The notes below the pieces were generated by a model. That model ran no database searches and was not told where the DNA came from. It saw only the letters and a list, made by a program, of their open reading frames with translations. The translations under genes and the position numbers were made by a program. Shown piece after piece: positions 54,310 to 64,000 of a stretch of 64,000 nucleotides of DNA. How positions within the stretch are numbered: the first letter of the stretch is position 1; every line of letters begins with the position of its first letter. This DNA comes from Ramlibacter rhizophilus. GTDB lineage: Bacteria; Pseudomonadota; Gammaproteobacteria; Burkholderiales; Burkholderiaceae_C. The stretch lies in contig NZ_SMLL01000005.1 in the NCBI RefSeq assembly GCF_004681965.1, positions 186,001-250,000 of the forward strand. Direction: 5' to 3'.

Positions 54310-55107
54310 TCATGGGACGCTGCCGCCGATGTCGGCGGCCAGCGCTTTCGCCATCTCGACCAACTTCGGCCCGACCTCGTCGCGCAGCCGCTCCGGCGTA
54401 AAGACGAAGGCGGCGCCGCCGCAGTTGAGCGCCATGGGCTCGCCGCCCGGGCCGATCAGCGGCACGGCCACGGTATTGATCTCCCGGTGGAACTCCCCCG
54501 CCGACAGGCACCAACCCAGGCGGTCCGCCTCCGCCACGGCGCGGCGCAGGCCGGCCTCGGCCGCCTCGCCGTCCACGCCGCGCGCCAGGCGCAGGCTCTC
54601 CAGCAGCGCCTCGCGCTGGGGCGCGGGCAGCGACCAGGCATAGGCCCGGCCCAGGGCCGAGGTGGCGATGGGCGCGCGCGAGCCGACGTCCAGGCGCGGC
54701 GCGAGCATGCTCGCGCGCGGGCGGCAGGCCTCGATCAGCACCATGTCCAGGCCGTCGGGCAGCGCGAGATACACCGCGCCGCCGGTCGCCTCCGCAAGTT
54801 CGGCCATGCGCGGACGGGCGATGGCGCGCACGTCCAGGCCGGCCAGGAACACGCGGGCGAGCGAGACCACGCCCGGGCCGAGCATGTAGGCCTCGGTCAC
54901 CGGGTCCTGCTTCATCAGGCCCAGTGCCACCAGCGTGCCGGCCAGGCGGGTGACCGTGGGCCGGGGCACGCCGGTCAGGCGCGCCAGCTCCGTGGGGGTG
55001 AGCACGCGGCGGGTTTCGGTAAAGCAGCGCAGCACCGCCACGCCGCGTTCCAGCGCGCTCACGGTGTCGCCGCGCGGCGCGTCCTTCGGGTTTTCATCGA
55101 TGACCAT
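54310..55107 (-). CDS. IclR-family transcriptional regulator
   Basis: 265 residues from ATG at 55107. The winged helix-turn-helix lies in SALERGVAVLRCFTETRRVLTPTELARLTGVPRPTVTRLAGTLVALGLM (about 17-66), and the ligand-binding domain has IGPGGEPMALNCGG near the C-terminus. IclR proteins bind small acids. It is divergent from a Bug gene, with a strong 13-bp-arm palindrome between them, and upstream of the IlvD-family gene, so it probably regulates this whole set. Confidence 0.9.
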   Translation of the reverse strand: MVIDENPKDAPRGDTVSALERGVAVLRCFTETRRVLTPTELARLTGVPRPTVTRLAGTLVALGLMKQDPVTEAYMLGPGVVSLARVFLAGLDVRAIARPRMAELAEATGGAVYLALPDGLDMVLIEACRPRASMLAPRLDVGSRAPIATSALGRAYAWSLPAPQREALLESLRLARGVDGEAAEAGLRRAVAEADRLGWCLSAGEFHREINTVAVPLIGPGGEPMALNCGGAAFVFTPERLRDEVGPKLVEMAKALAADIGGSVP

Positions 55108-55110
55108 GTC

Positions 55111-55145
55111 TTGCGGATTTTGGACGCTGCGACCAAAATCCGCAA
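55111..55145. promoter_or_regulatory. Long palindrome between iclR and Bug genes
   Basis: TTGCGGATTTTGG (55111-55123) and CCAAAATCCGCAA (55133-55145) are perfect 13-bp inverted repeats around ACGCTGCGA. It lies 3 bases upstream of the iclR start codon and 30 bases before the Bug start. Symmetry and place suit an IclR operator; a related site precedes the FAD oxidoreductase operon. Confidence 0.78.
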
Positions 55146-55175
55146 GCTCGCCCTCAACACCAGGAGACCCGCCCC

Positions 55176-56183
55176 ATGTCCGCCCGCATGTTCGCCACCC
55201 GTTTTTCACGCCGCCACGCGCTGGCCCTGTTGGCCGCTGCGGCCACGCTGCCCGCCCCCCTGCCCCTGCTGGCCCAGGACTTCCCCCAGCCCGGCCGGCC
55301 GATCCGCCTCGTCGTGGGCCTGGCGGCGGGCGGCTCGCTGGATGCGCAGGCGCGCTCCATCGCGCGAAAGATCACCGAGCAGTCCGGCCAGCAGGTGGTG
55401 GTGGAGAACAAGCCCGGCGCCAGCATGATGCTGTCGGCCACCGAGGTGATGCGCGCGCAGCCCGATGGGCACACCCTGCTGTTCGCGCCCTCGTCCATCT
55501 TCGCGCAGAACCCCCACACGCTCGCCAGCGTCCCCTACGACCCCTTCAAGGACTTCACGCCCATCACCCTGGCCACCAAGGGCCCGCTGGTGCTCACCGT
55601 GCACCAGTCGCTTCCGGTGCAGAACGTCAAGGACCTGGTGGACTGGGCCAAGGCCAACCCCGGCAAGCTCAACTTCGCCTCGTTCGGCACCGGCACCTCC
55701 TCGCACCTGTACGCGGTGGCCTTCGCCAAGGCGGTGGGCATCGAGGTGACGCACGTGCCCTACAAGGGCACGGCCGACGCCGCGCGCGACCTGCTCGAAG
55801 GCCGCGTGCAGGCCTACTTCGACGCCGCGCCCACCGCCATCCAGAACGCCGCCGGCGGGCGCATCCGCATGATCGCCGTGGCCGCGCCGCAGCGGATGCC
55901 GGCGGCGCAGCAGGTGCCCACCTTCACCGAGCAGAACGTGCCCAACCTCGACCTCACCAGCTGGATCGCGGTGGTCGGCCCGGCCGGCATGCCCCCGGCC
56001 ATCGTCAACAAGGTCAATGCCCTGTTCACGCAGGCGCTGCGCACGCAGGACGTGAAGGACTTCATCGCCAAGGGCGCCTACGAGGCCTCGCCCACCACCC
56101 CCGCCGAACTCGCGGCGGAGATGCGCTCGGCCTATGACAAGTGGGGCGCCATGGTCAAGCAGGTGGGTTTCCAGAAGCAGTGA
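55176..56183 (+). CDS. Bug-family solute-binding protein
   Basis: 335 residues; AGGAGA is 8 bases before the ATG. The leader has SRRHALALLAAAATLPAPLPLLAQ with twin Arg. Mature: RPIRLVVGLAAGGSLDAQARSIARKI, VENKPGASMMLSATEVM, YKGTADAARDLLEGRVQAYF. It is divergent from iclR and shares the palindromic control region. Its 3' end overlaps the convergent alpha/beta hydrolase gene by 29 bases. Confidence 0.9.
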   Translation: MSARMFATRFSRRHALALLAAAATLPAPLPLLAQDFPQPGRPIRLVVGLAAGGSLDAQARSIARKITEQSGQQVVVENKPGASMMLSATEVMRAQPDGHTLLFAPSSIFAQNPHTLASVPYDPFKDFTPITLATKGPLVLTVHQSLPVQNVKDLVDWAKANPGKLNFASFGTGTSSHLYAVAFAKAVGIEVTHVPYKGTADAARDLLEGRVQAYFDAAPTAIQNAAGGRIRMIAVAAPQRMPAAQQVPTFTEQNVPNLDLTSWIAVVGPAGMPPAIVNKVNALFTQALRTQDVKDFIAKGAYEASPTTPAELAAEMRSAYDKWGAMVKQVGFQKQ

Positions 56184-57237
56184 CCGTCGCCAGGCCGTCC
56201 GGCGCGAGCGCATCGAGCTGCGCGCGGGCGGCCGCCTGCGTGTCACCCGGCGGACGGGGGCGACGCGCGTCCTCCAGCACGGCGCGGACCTGCTCCTCCA
56301 CCGCCTCCTGCGCGGCGTGGTGGACCATGTGCCCGGCGCCGCGGACGATGTGCAGCCGGCTGTGGGGCAGCTCCGCGGCCAGGCGCCGCGAATGCGTGTC
56401 CGGATCGACCACCCGGTCGTGCGCGCCCGCCAGCACCGCCACCGGCACGCGCAGCTGGGGATAGCGCGGCGCGAGCAGGCGCACCTGCGGCAGCATCAGG
56501 GCGCCGTCCTCGGCGGCGGCTCGCAACTGCGACGGTCGCAGCAGCAGTTCGCGCGCGAGCTGCTGGAAGAAGTCCGGCGGCACCTCGCGCGGCGCGAAGG
56601 CCTGCCGCACCGTATGCCCCAGCAGCAGGCGGGCCGAGACGGCAGAGACGGTGTAGCGCATCGCATCGCCCAGCACGGGCAGCGCCACCGGCGCGACCAT
56701 CAAGGACGGTCCGTAGAGCGTGGGGTAGTAGTAACCGCTCGCCAGCACCAGGCCGGCCACGCTGGCCGGGTAGTCCAGCGCCATGGCCAGCGCGACCAGC
56801 GCGCCCAGCGAATGCCCCAGCACGAGCGGCCGGTCGGCGCCGAGCGCCCCCAAGGCCCGGTGCAGCAAGGCGGCCTGCGCCCTGGGCGTCCACAGGCGGT
56901 CCCTCGGCCGGCTGCTGTGGCCGAAGCCGGGCCGGTCGAACAGGATCACGCGGTAGTCGCGCGCCAGGCGCTGCACCAGGCCGCTGGCCAGCAGGTCGGC
57001 CGAATAGAAGGCATTGCCGTGCAGCAGCGCCAGGTCCGGCCCGCTCCCCCAGGTCTGGTAGTGCAGGCGCACGCCGTCCAGGTGCATGAAGCGTCCGGTC
57101 GGCGGATGCTCGCGCTCGGCCCGTCGGGCCCGCTCGTGGACCCAGGCGGCGGTCGCGCCCGCGAGCGCGCCGGCCACCAGCAGCCCGCCGCGCCATCGGC
57201 TGGACCGCGCGGGCGCTTCGCCGAAGAGATCAGCCAT
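56155..57237 (-). CDS. Alpha/beta hydrolase with N-terminal membrane segment
   Basis: 360 residues from ATG at 57237. A single N-terminal hydrophobic helix (GGLLVAGALAGATAAWV) suggests membrane anchoring. The hydrolase core has ALLHGNAFYSADL, nucleophile elbow VLGHSLGALVALAMA, acid in VLAGAHDRVVDPD and the catalytic His in VRGAGHMVHHAAQ. Substrate unknown. Its start overlaps the AI-2E-type permease gene's end by 8 bases on the same strand. Confidence 0.82.
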   Translation of the reverse strand: MADLFGEAPARSSRWRGGLLVAGALAGATAAWVHERARRAEREHPPTGRFMHLDGVRLHYQTWGSGPDLALLHGNAFYSADLLASGLVQRLARDYRVILFDRPGFGHSSRPRDRLWTPRAQAALLHRALGALGADRPLVLGHSLGALVALAMALDYPASVAGLVLASGYYYPTLYGPSLMVAPVALPVLGDAMRYTVSAVSARLLLGHTVRQAFAPREVPPDFFQQLARELLLRPSQLRAAAEDGALMLPQVRLLAPRYPQLRVPVAVLAGAHDRVVDPDTHSRRLAAELPHSRLHIVRGAGHMVHHAAQEAVEEQVRAVLEDARRPRPPGDTQAAARAQLDALAPDGLATVTASGNPPA

Positions 57238-58246
57238 CGTTGCGTCCTCCATCCTGCCTGCCACCTTCCAGGGTGTGCTCCACGTACAGGTGCCGCACCA
57301 TCACCATGAGCACCACCATCAGCGGGGTCGCCAGCACCGCCCCCATCACCCCGAGCATGCTGCCGAACACCAGCACCGCGAACAAGGCCAGCACCGGCGG
57401 CAGGCGAACCGCCCACTTCTGCACCAGCGGCATCAACAGGTTCGACTCGAGCTGCTGGACGGCCAGCATCACCAGCGCCACGTACAAGGCCATCTGCGGC
57501 CCTTCGGTGAAGGCGAACAGCACCGCCAGCAGCCCCGCGGCGAGCGGCCCGAAATACGGTACGAACTCCAGCAGGCCGGACAGCAGCCCCAGCGCCATGG
57601 GCAGCGGCGCTCCCACCAAGGCGAGGCCGGCGGCGGTGGCCACGCCCACCACGACCATCGACACGCCCTGCCCCTTCAACCAGCCGACCAGCGCCCCGGC
57701 ACAGCGGTCCAGGGTGTCTGCCAGCAAGGGGCGGTACTTCTGCGGCGCCAGGCGGACCACGCCGCCGCGGTACAGCTCCCGCTCGGCCGCCAGGTACACG
57801 CCGCCCAGCACGATGAGCACCAGGTCGAGGGTCGCGTTCAGGGTCACGCTGGCGGCGGACGCGATGCGGCCCATGGCCAGGTCCTGGCCGACGCTCTCGT
57901 CCCAGAGGTCGAGGATGCTGCGGCCGAAGGGCTGCTCCCGCAGCCACTGCCGCAGGGCCTCGACGGCGGAGCCCAGGTTGGCACGCAGGCTGTCGAACTG
58001 CGCCGCCAGCGCATCGCCCACCATCCAGGCCATGGCGGCCACCAGGATGGCGATCAGGATCACGGCCACCAGGACGCCCATTCGGTGCGTCATGCCCAGC
58101 CGCGCGATCAGCCCGGCCAGTCCGCTGACGATCACCGCGACGATGACCGAGCCGAAGACCAATAGCGCCACGTGCCGCAGGTGCCACACCAGCAGGGCGG
58201 TGGCGACGAGCGCGATGACGACAAGGACCCGGGCGACGAAACTCAT
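57230..58246 (-). CDS. AI-2E family (PerM/TqsA-like) membrane transporter
   Basis: 338 residues with about eight hydrophobic helices. The pattern of two N-terminal helices, a long amphipathic region (residues 60-140), then ALVGWLKGQGVSMVVVGVATAAGLALVGAPLPMALGLLSGLLEFVPYFGPLAAG is typical of the family. Members export diverse solutes or sodium; linkage to autoinducer-2 here cannot be inferred. It lies 48 bases after the 2-oxoacid dehydrogenase E2 gene. Confidence 0.87.
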   Translation of the reverse strand: MSFVARVLVVIALVATALLVWHLRHVALLVFGSVIVAVIVSGLAGLIARLGMTHRMGVLVAVILIAILVAAMAWMVGDALAAQFDSLRANLGSAVEALRQWLREQPFGRSILDLWDESVGQDLAMGRIASAASVTLNATLDLVLIVLGGVYLAAERELYRGGVVRLAPQKYRPLLADTLDRCAGALVGWLKGQGVSMVVVGVATAAGLALVGAPLPMALGLLSGLLEFVPYFGPLAAGLLAVLFAFTEGPQMALYVALVMLAVQQLESNLLMPLVQKWAVRLPPVLALFAVLVFGSMLGVMGAVLATPLMVVLMVMVRHLYVEHTLEGGRQDGGRNDG

Positions 58247-58294
58247 GGAAGGTGCGGCTGCGGCACTGCCCCAAAGGCGGGCCGCAGGGCTACC

Positions 58295-59659
58295 TTATGC
58301 GCCGCGCACCGGGCGCTCCTGTAGGAGCGATTCGCCGCCCTCGGGTTCGGCAGTGCCTGTGCGCGGCCGGGCATGCCCCGGCGACCCGTCGACCAGCAGC
58401 AGGGCCGGGCACTCGAGCCAGCCCCGCACCGACTGGATGAATCGCGCTGCGTCCATGCCGTCGATGACCCGGTGGTCGAAGGACGAGGACAGGTTCATCA
58501 GCCGCCGGGGCACCACGGCGGCACCCTGGAACATGGGCCGCTCCACCACCCGGTTCACCCCGACGATGGCGACCTCCGGGTGGTTGATCACCGGCGTGCT
58601 GGCGATCCCGCCCAGGGCGCCCAGGCTGGTGAGCGTGATGGTCGAGCCACCCAGCACCTCGCGCGGCGCGCGCCCGCCGCGCACCGACTGCGCCAGCCGC
58701 GCGATCTCCCGGGCCAGGCCCCACAGGTCCTGCGCCTGGGCGTGCCGCAGCACCGGCACCATGAGGCCGGCATCGGTCTGCGTCGCCACGCCCAGGTGCA
58801 CCGCGTCGAAGCGCGTGACCACGCCGGCCTCGTCGTCGAAGCGGGCGTTGAGCTGTGGAAACTCCTGCAGTGCCAGCACCATCGCGCGGGCGATGAAGGG
58901 CAGCAGCGTGAGCCGGCCGCGCGCCTCGCCGAACCGCTCGTTGAGCTGGCCGCGCAGCCGCTCCAGCTCGGTGACGTCGATCTCCTCCACGTAGCTGAAG
59001 TGCGGGATGCGCCGCATGGACTCCTGCATCTGCTGCGCGATGCGCCGGCGCAGGGCCGTGAGAGGCACGGCGTGTTCGCCCTCGCCCGCCTGGGGCTCGG
59101 GGGCCCGGCCCTGCGCGGCGTGCGATGCCTCCAGGTCCTCGTGCGTGATGCGCCCGCCCGGGCCGCTGCCGCGCACGCCGTGCAGGTCGATATCCAGCTC
59201 CCGCGCGTGGCGCCGCACCGAGGGTGAGGCCAGGGGCCGCTCGCCCGGCGCGAGCGACGCGGCCGAGGCCGCGGGCATGTGGGCTTGAGCCGGTGCCTGC
59301 GGCGCGGCGGGGGACGGCGTGGGCCCTGCCGGCCCTGCCGGCGCCGGCTCGCGCGCCTGAGTCGCAACAGCCGGCTCGCGCACCGGCTGGGCTGCCGCCT
59401 CGCGCACATTGCCCGGTCCGTCCACCTCCAGCCGGATCAGCTCCGCCCCCACGGCCATCATCTGCCCGGCCTCGCCGCCCAGCGAGGCGACCTGGCCGCG
59501 CACCGGCGACGGAATCTCCACGGTGGCCTTGTCGGTCATCACGTCGGCGAGGACCTGGTCTTCCTCCACCGCCTCGCCCGGCCGCACGCGCCAGGCGACC
59601 AGTTCCACTTCGGCGATGCCTTCGCCGATGTCGGGCATCTTGATCGCGTGAATACCCAT
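58295..59659 (-). CDS. Dihydrolipoamide acyltransferase, E2 of a branched-chain-type 2-oxoacid dehydrogenase
   Basis: 454 residues. One lipoyl domain with lysine in VMTDKATVEIPSP (about residues 40-52), a Pro/Ala-rich linker, an E1/E3-binding domain (LASPSVRRHARELDIDLHGVRGSGPGGRITHEDL, about 145-180) and the catalytic domain with SSSFDHRVIDGMDAARF containing HxxxDG. Transfers an acyl group from lipoate to CoA. It follows E1 beta by 2 bases. No E3 (dihydrolipoamide dehydrogenase) follows, so E3 must be encoded elsewhere. Confidence 0.9.
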   Translation of the reverse strand: MGIHAIKMPDIGEGIAEVELVAWRVRPGEAVEEDQVLADVMTDKATVEIPSPVRGQVASLGGEAGQMMAVGAELIRLEVDGPGNVREAAAQPVREPAVATQAREPAPAGPAGPTPSPAAPQAPAQAHMPAASAASLAPGERPLASPSVRRHARELDIDLHGVRGSGPGGRITHEDLEASHAAQGRAPEPQAGEGEHAVPLTALRRRIAQQMQESMRRIPHFSYVEEIDVTELERLRGQLNERFGEARGRLTLLPFIARAMVLALQEFPQLNARFDDEAGVVTRFDAVHLGVATQTDAGLMVPVLRHAQAQDLWGLAREIARLAQSVRGGRAPREVLGGSTITLTSLGALGGIASTPVINHPEVAIVGVNRVVERPMFQGAAVVPRRLMNLSSSFDHRVIDGMDAARFIQSVRGWLECPALLLVDGSPGHARPRTGTAEPEGGESLLQERPVRGA

Positions 59660-59661
59660 GA

Positions 59662-62305
<2,644 letters not shown>

Positions 62306-62336
62306 GGATCGACGCATCCTCCCAGGAGCCTCTGCC

Positions 62337-63236
62337 ATGAACCCCGATTCTTCGACCGTCGAACGATCCGACAAGCACGGCCTGGCCGCCGGCGCTGCCG
62401 CCGCAGCGCCCAGCCCCGACTGGACCATTCCGCAGGGCTGGGAGCAGTACACCGCGGACGAGCATGCGGTGTGGAAGACGCTCTTCGAGCGCCAGACCCG
62501 GCTGCTGCCCGGGCGCGCCTGCGATGCCTTCGTGGAAGGCATGCGCGCCCTGCCCATCGGCGCGGACGAGATCCCCGACTTCCGGCGCCTTTCGGACGTG
62601 CTGATGAAGCGCACCGGCTGGCAGGTGGTCGCGGTGCCGGGCCTGGTGCCGGACGAGGTCTTCTTCGAGCACCTGGCGCACCGCCGCTTTCCAGCCGGCA
62701 ACTTCATCCGCAAGCCGCACCAGCTCGACTACCTGGAAGAGCCCGACGTCTTCCACGACGTCTTCGGCCACGTGCCCATGCTGATGAACCCGGTGATCGC
62801 CGACTTCATCCAGGCCTATGGCGAAGGGGGCCTGCGCGCGCAGCGCCTGGGCCGGCTGCCGCAGCTCGCCCGGGTGTACTGGTACACGGTGGAGTTCGGC
62901 CTGCTGCGCCAGCGCGACGGGCTGCGCATCTATGGCGCGGGCATCGCCTCGTCCTATACCGAAAGCCGCTTCTGCCTGGAGAGCGACTCGCCCAACCGCA
63001 TCCGCTTCGACCTGGAGCGCGTCATGCGCACGCGCTACCGCATCGACGACTTCCAGGAAACCTACTTCGTGCTCGATGACCTGGAGGAACTGCTGGCGCT
63101 GTCGCGCATCGACTTCGGACCCTTGTACGAACGCCTGGGCTCGGGGCCGGAATACGATCCCGGCGACGTCCTGCCGCAGGACGAGGTGATCCACCGCGGC
63201 AGCGGCAGCTACCACCACCCGCAGCAGGAGGGCTGA
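62337..63236 (+). CDS. phhA: Phenylalanine 4-monooxygenase
   Basis: 299 residues, in the range of bacterial PhhA. Iron ligands are in PDVFHDVFGHVPML (the two His, near residue 141-146) and the Glu of VYWYTVEFGLL (near 185). It uses tetrahydropterin and oxygen to make tyrosine from phenylalanine. AGGAG lies 8 bases before the ATG. The downstream SDR gene begins 4 bases after the stop, and the divergent 2-oxoacid dehydrogenase may serve amino-acid breakdown too. Confidence 0.93.
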   Translation: MNPDSSTVERSDKHGLAAGAAAAAPSPDWTIPQGWEQYTADEHAVWKTLFERQTRLLPGRACDAFVEGMRALPIGADEIPDFRRLSDVLMKRTGWQVVAVPGLVPDEVFFEHLAHRRFPAGNFIRKPHQLDYLEEPDVFHDVFGHVPMLMNPVIADFIQAYGEGGLRAQRLGRLPQLARVYWYTVEFGLLRQRDGLRIYGAGIASSYTESRFCLESDSPNRIRFDLERVMRTRYRIDDFQETYFVLDDLEELLALSRIDFGPLYERLGSGPEYDPGDVLPQDEVIHRGSGSYHHPQQEG

Positions 63237-63239
63237 GCG

Positions 63240-63947
63240 ATGCAGGAACGAGGCGAACGCGTGGTGCTGGTCACGGGTGCGGCCGGCAACCTCGGGCGTG
63301 CCGTGGCCCAGGCCTTCCTCGCCCAGGGCGAGCGCGTGGTGCTGGTGGACCTGCGCCGCGAGGCGCTGGAGCAGGTGGCCGCCGGCATGCCGGGCCAGAC
63401 GCTGGTCGCGCCGGCCGACCTGCTCACCCGCGAAGGCGCCCAGGCCGCCGTCGATGCGGCGCTCGCGCGCTTCGGCCGGCTGGACGTGCTGTGCAACATC
63501 GCCGGGGGCTTTCGCATGGGCGAGGCGGTGCACGAGACCAGCGACGAGACCTGGGACGCCCTCATGGGCCTGAACGCCCGCACGGTCCTCAACACCTCCC
63601 GCGCCGCCGTGCCCGCGCTGCTCGCGCAGTCCCGGGGCTGGATCGTGAACGTGGCGGCCGGGGCGGCGCTGCGCGGCGGCGCGCAGATGGGCGCCTACGC
63701 GGCCTCCAAGTCGGTGGTGATCCGCCTGACCGAATCCCTGTCCGCCGAGCTGCGCGAGCGCGGCATCAACGTCAACTGCGTGCTCCCCTCCATCATCGAC
63801 ACGCCCGAGAACCGCGCCGCCATGCCGCAGGCCGATCCCGCGCGCTGGGTGGCGCCGGCCGAGCTGGCGGAGGTGATCCGCTTCCTGGCCTCACCGGCAG
63901 CGCGTGCGGTGCACGGCGCGGCGGTTCCGGTCTCGGGGCTGTCGTAG
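63240..63947 (+). CDS. Short-chain dehydrogenase/reductase
   Basis: 235 residues. Cofactor motif VTGAAGNLGRAVA (TGxxxGxG type, residues 11-23), NIAGG after strand four, and catalytic AYAASK (YxxxK) are present; the Ser before it is replaced by the VNVAAGAALRGG stretch, which lacks the usual catalytic Ser. It is co-transcribed with phhA. A pterin-4a-carbinolamine dehydratase or quinoid dihydropterin reductase role beside phhA is conceivable, since some pterin reductases are SDRs, but this is inference. Confidence 0.85.
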   Translation: MQERGERVVLVTGAAGNLGRAVAQAFLAQGERVVLVDLRREALEQVAAGMPGQTLVAPADLLTREGAQAAVDAALARFGRLDVLCNIAGGFRMGEAVHETSDETWDALMGLNARTVLNTSRAAVPALLAQSRGWIVNVAAGAALRGGAQMGAYAASKSVVIRLTESLSAELRERGINVNCVLPSIIDTPENRAAMPQADPARWVAPAELAEVIRFLASPAARAVHGAAVPVSGLS

Positions 63948-64000
63948 CTTTCCTTCGGCGCGCCTGCGCGGCGGCAGCACCGCACCCGTCCTACGTTCCG

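Noticed and set aside
56155..56183. 29-base convergent overlap of the Bug and alpha/beta hydrolase genes as a regulatory antisense
   Set aside because: Both reading frames are sound and short convergent overlaps are common in compact genomes; no further evidence for regulation.
58314..58329. Hairpin CGCTCCTGTAGGAGCG as a repeat or terminator
   Set aside because: It lies within the last codons of the E2 gene, has only a 7-bp stem and no T-run. It resembles known extragenic repeats in other genera but occurs once here.

Overview
This window comes from a high-GC Gram-negative chromosome, most likely a betaproteobacterium of the order Burkholderiales (Comamonadaceae or a relative). The signs are an aerobic benzoyl-CoA (box) cluster with its BoxR regulator, four orphan Bug-type (tripartite tricarboxylate) solute-binding proteins, two complete branched-chain-type ABC importers, a TRAP importer, and many small catabolic operons each paired with its own MarR, LacI or IclR regulator. 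I see no rRNA, tRNA, CRISPR array, insertion sequence or phage gene. Function calls rest on motifs and remembered family features; no database search was run.

Layout. 1-8.4 kb: box pathway. boxC runs off the left edge, then boxR, and divergently a flavodoxin, benzoate-CoA ligase and a five-gene ABC importer that probably brings in benzoate. 8.8-16 kb: an orphan Bug protein, an FAD aromatic hydroxylase and a second five-gene ABC importer. 16-23.9 kb (minus strand): a flavin monooxygenase, MarR regulator, TRAP transporter, isochorismatase-like hydrolase, a small helical protein and a 788-residue protein of unknown function, with a 21-bp palindrome at the head. 23.9-29.6 kb: CYTH/CHAD protein, a histidine-phosphatase-like protein, carboxymuconolactone decarboxylase, a membrane-DUF305 fusion, a LigB-type dioxygenase and YjbQ. 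29.6-33.3 kb: a UdgX plus radical-SAM DNA repair pair with a LexA-type box at its start, and a divergent PRC-barrel protein.

33.4-42.3 kb: one tightly coupled minus-strand operon (GST, LacI regulator, ACMSD-like amidohydrolase, unknown 905-residue protein, divergent M19 dipeptidase, Bug protein, aldehyde dehydrogenase) preceded by a LacI-type palindrome. This is the best candidate for an undescribed catabolic system. 42.4-48 kb: Rieske oxygenase, ankyrin protein, meta-cleavage-type hydrolase, a serine beta-lactamase-like hydrolase and a DnaJ-like protein. 48-56.2 kb: an IclR-controlled set (FAD oxidoreductase, two-subunit aconitase X, two Bug proteins, IlvD-family dehydratase) with two related palindromic sites. 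56-64 kb: alpha/beta hydrolase, AI-2E family permease, a 2-oxoacid dehydrogenase E1 alpha/E1 beta/E2 operon and, divergently, phenylalanine hydroxylase plus a short-chain dehydrogenase.

A GC-rich dispersed repeat of roughly 80-115 bp occurs five times (near 43.7, 49.5, 52.4, 54.2 and 62.1 kb). Four copies are intergenic. One lies in frame inside the aconitase X small-subunit gene just after its start codon.
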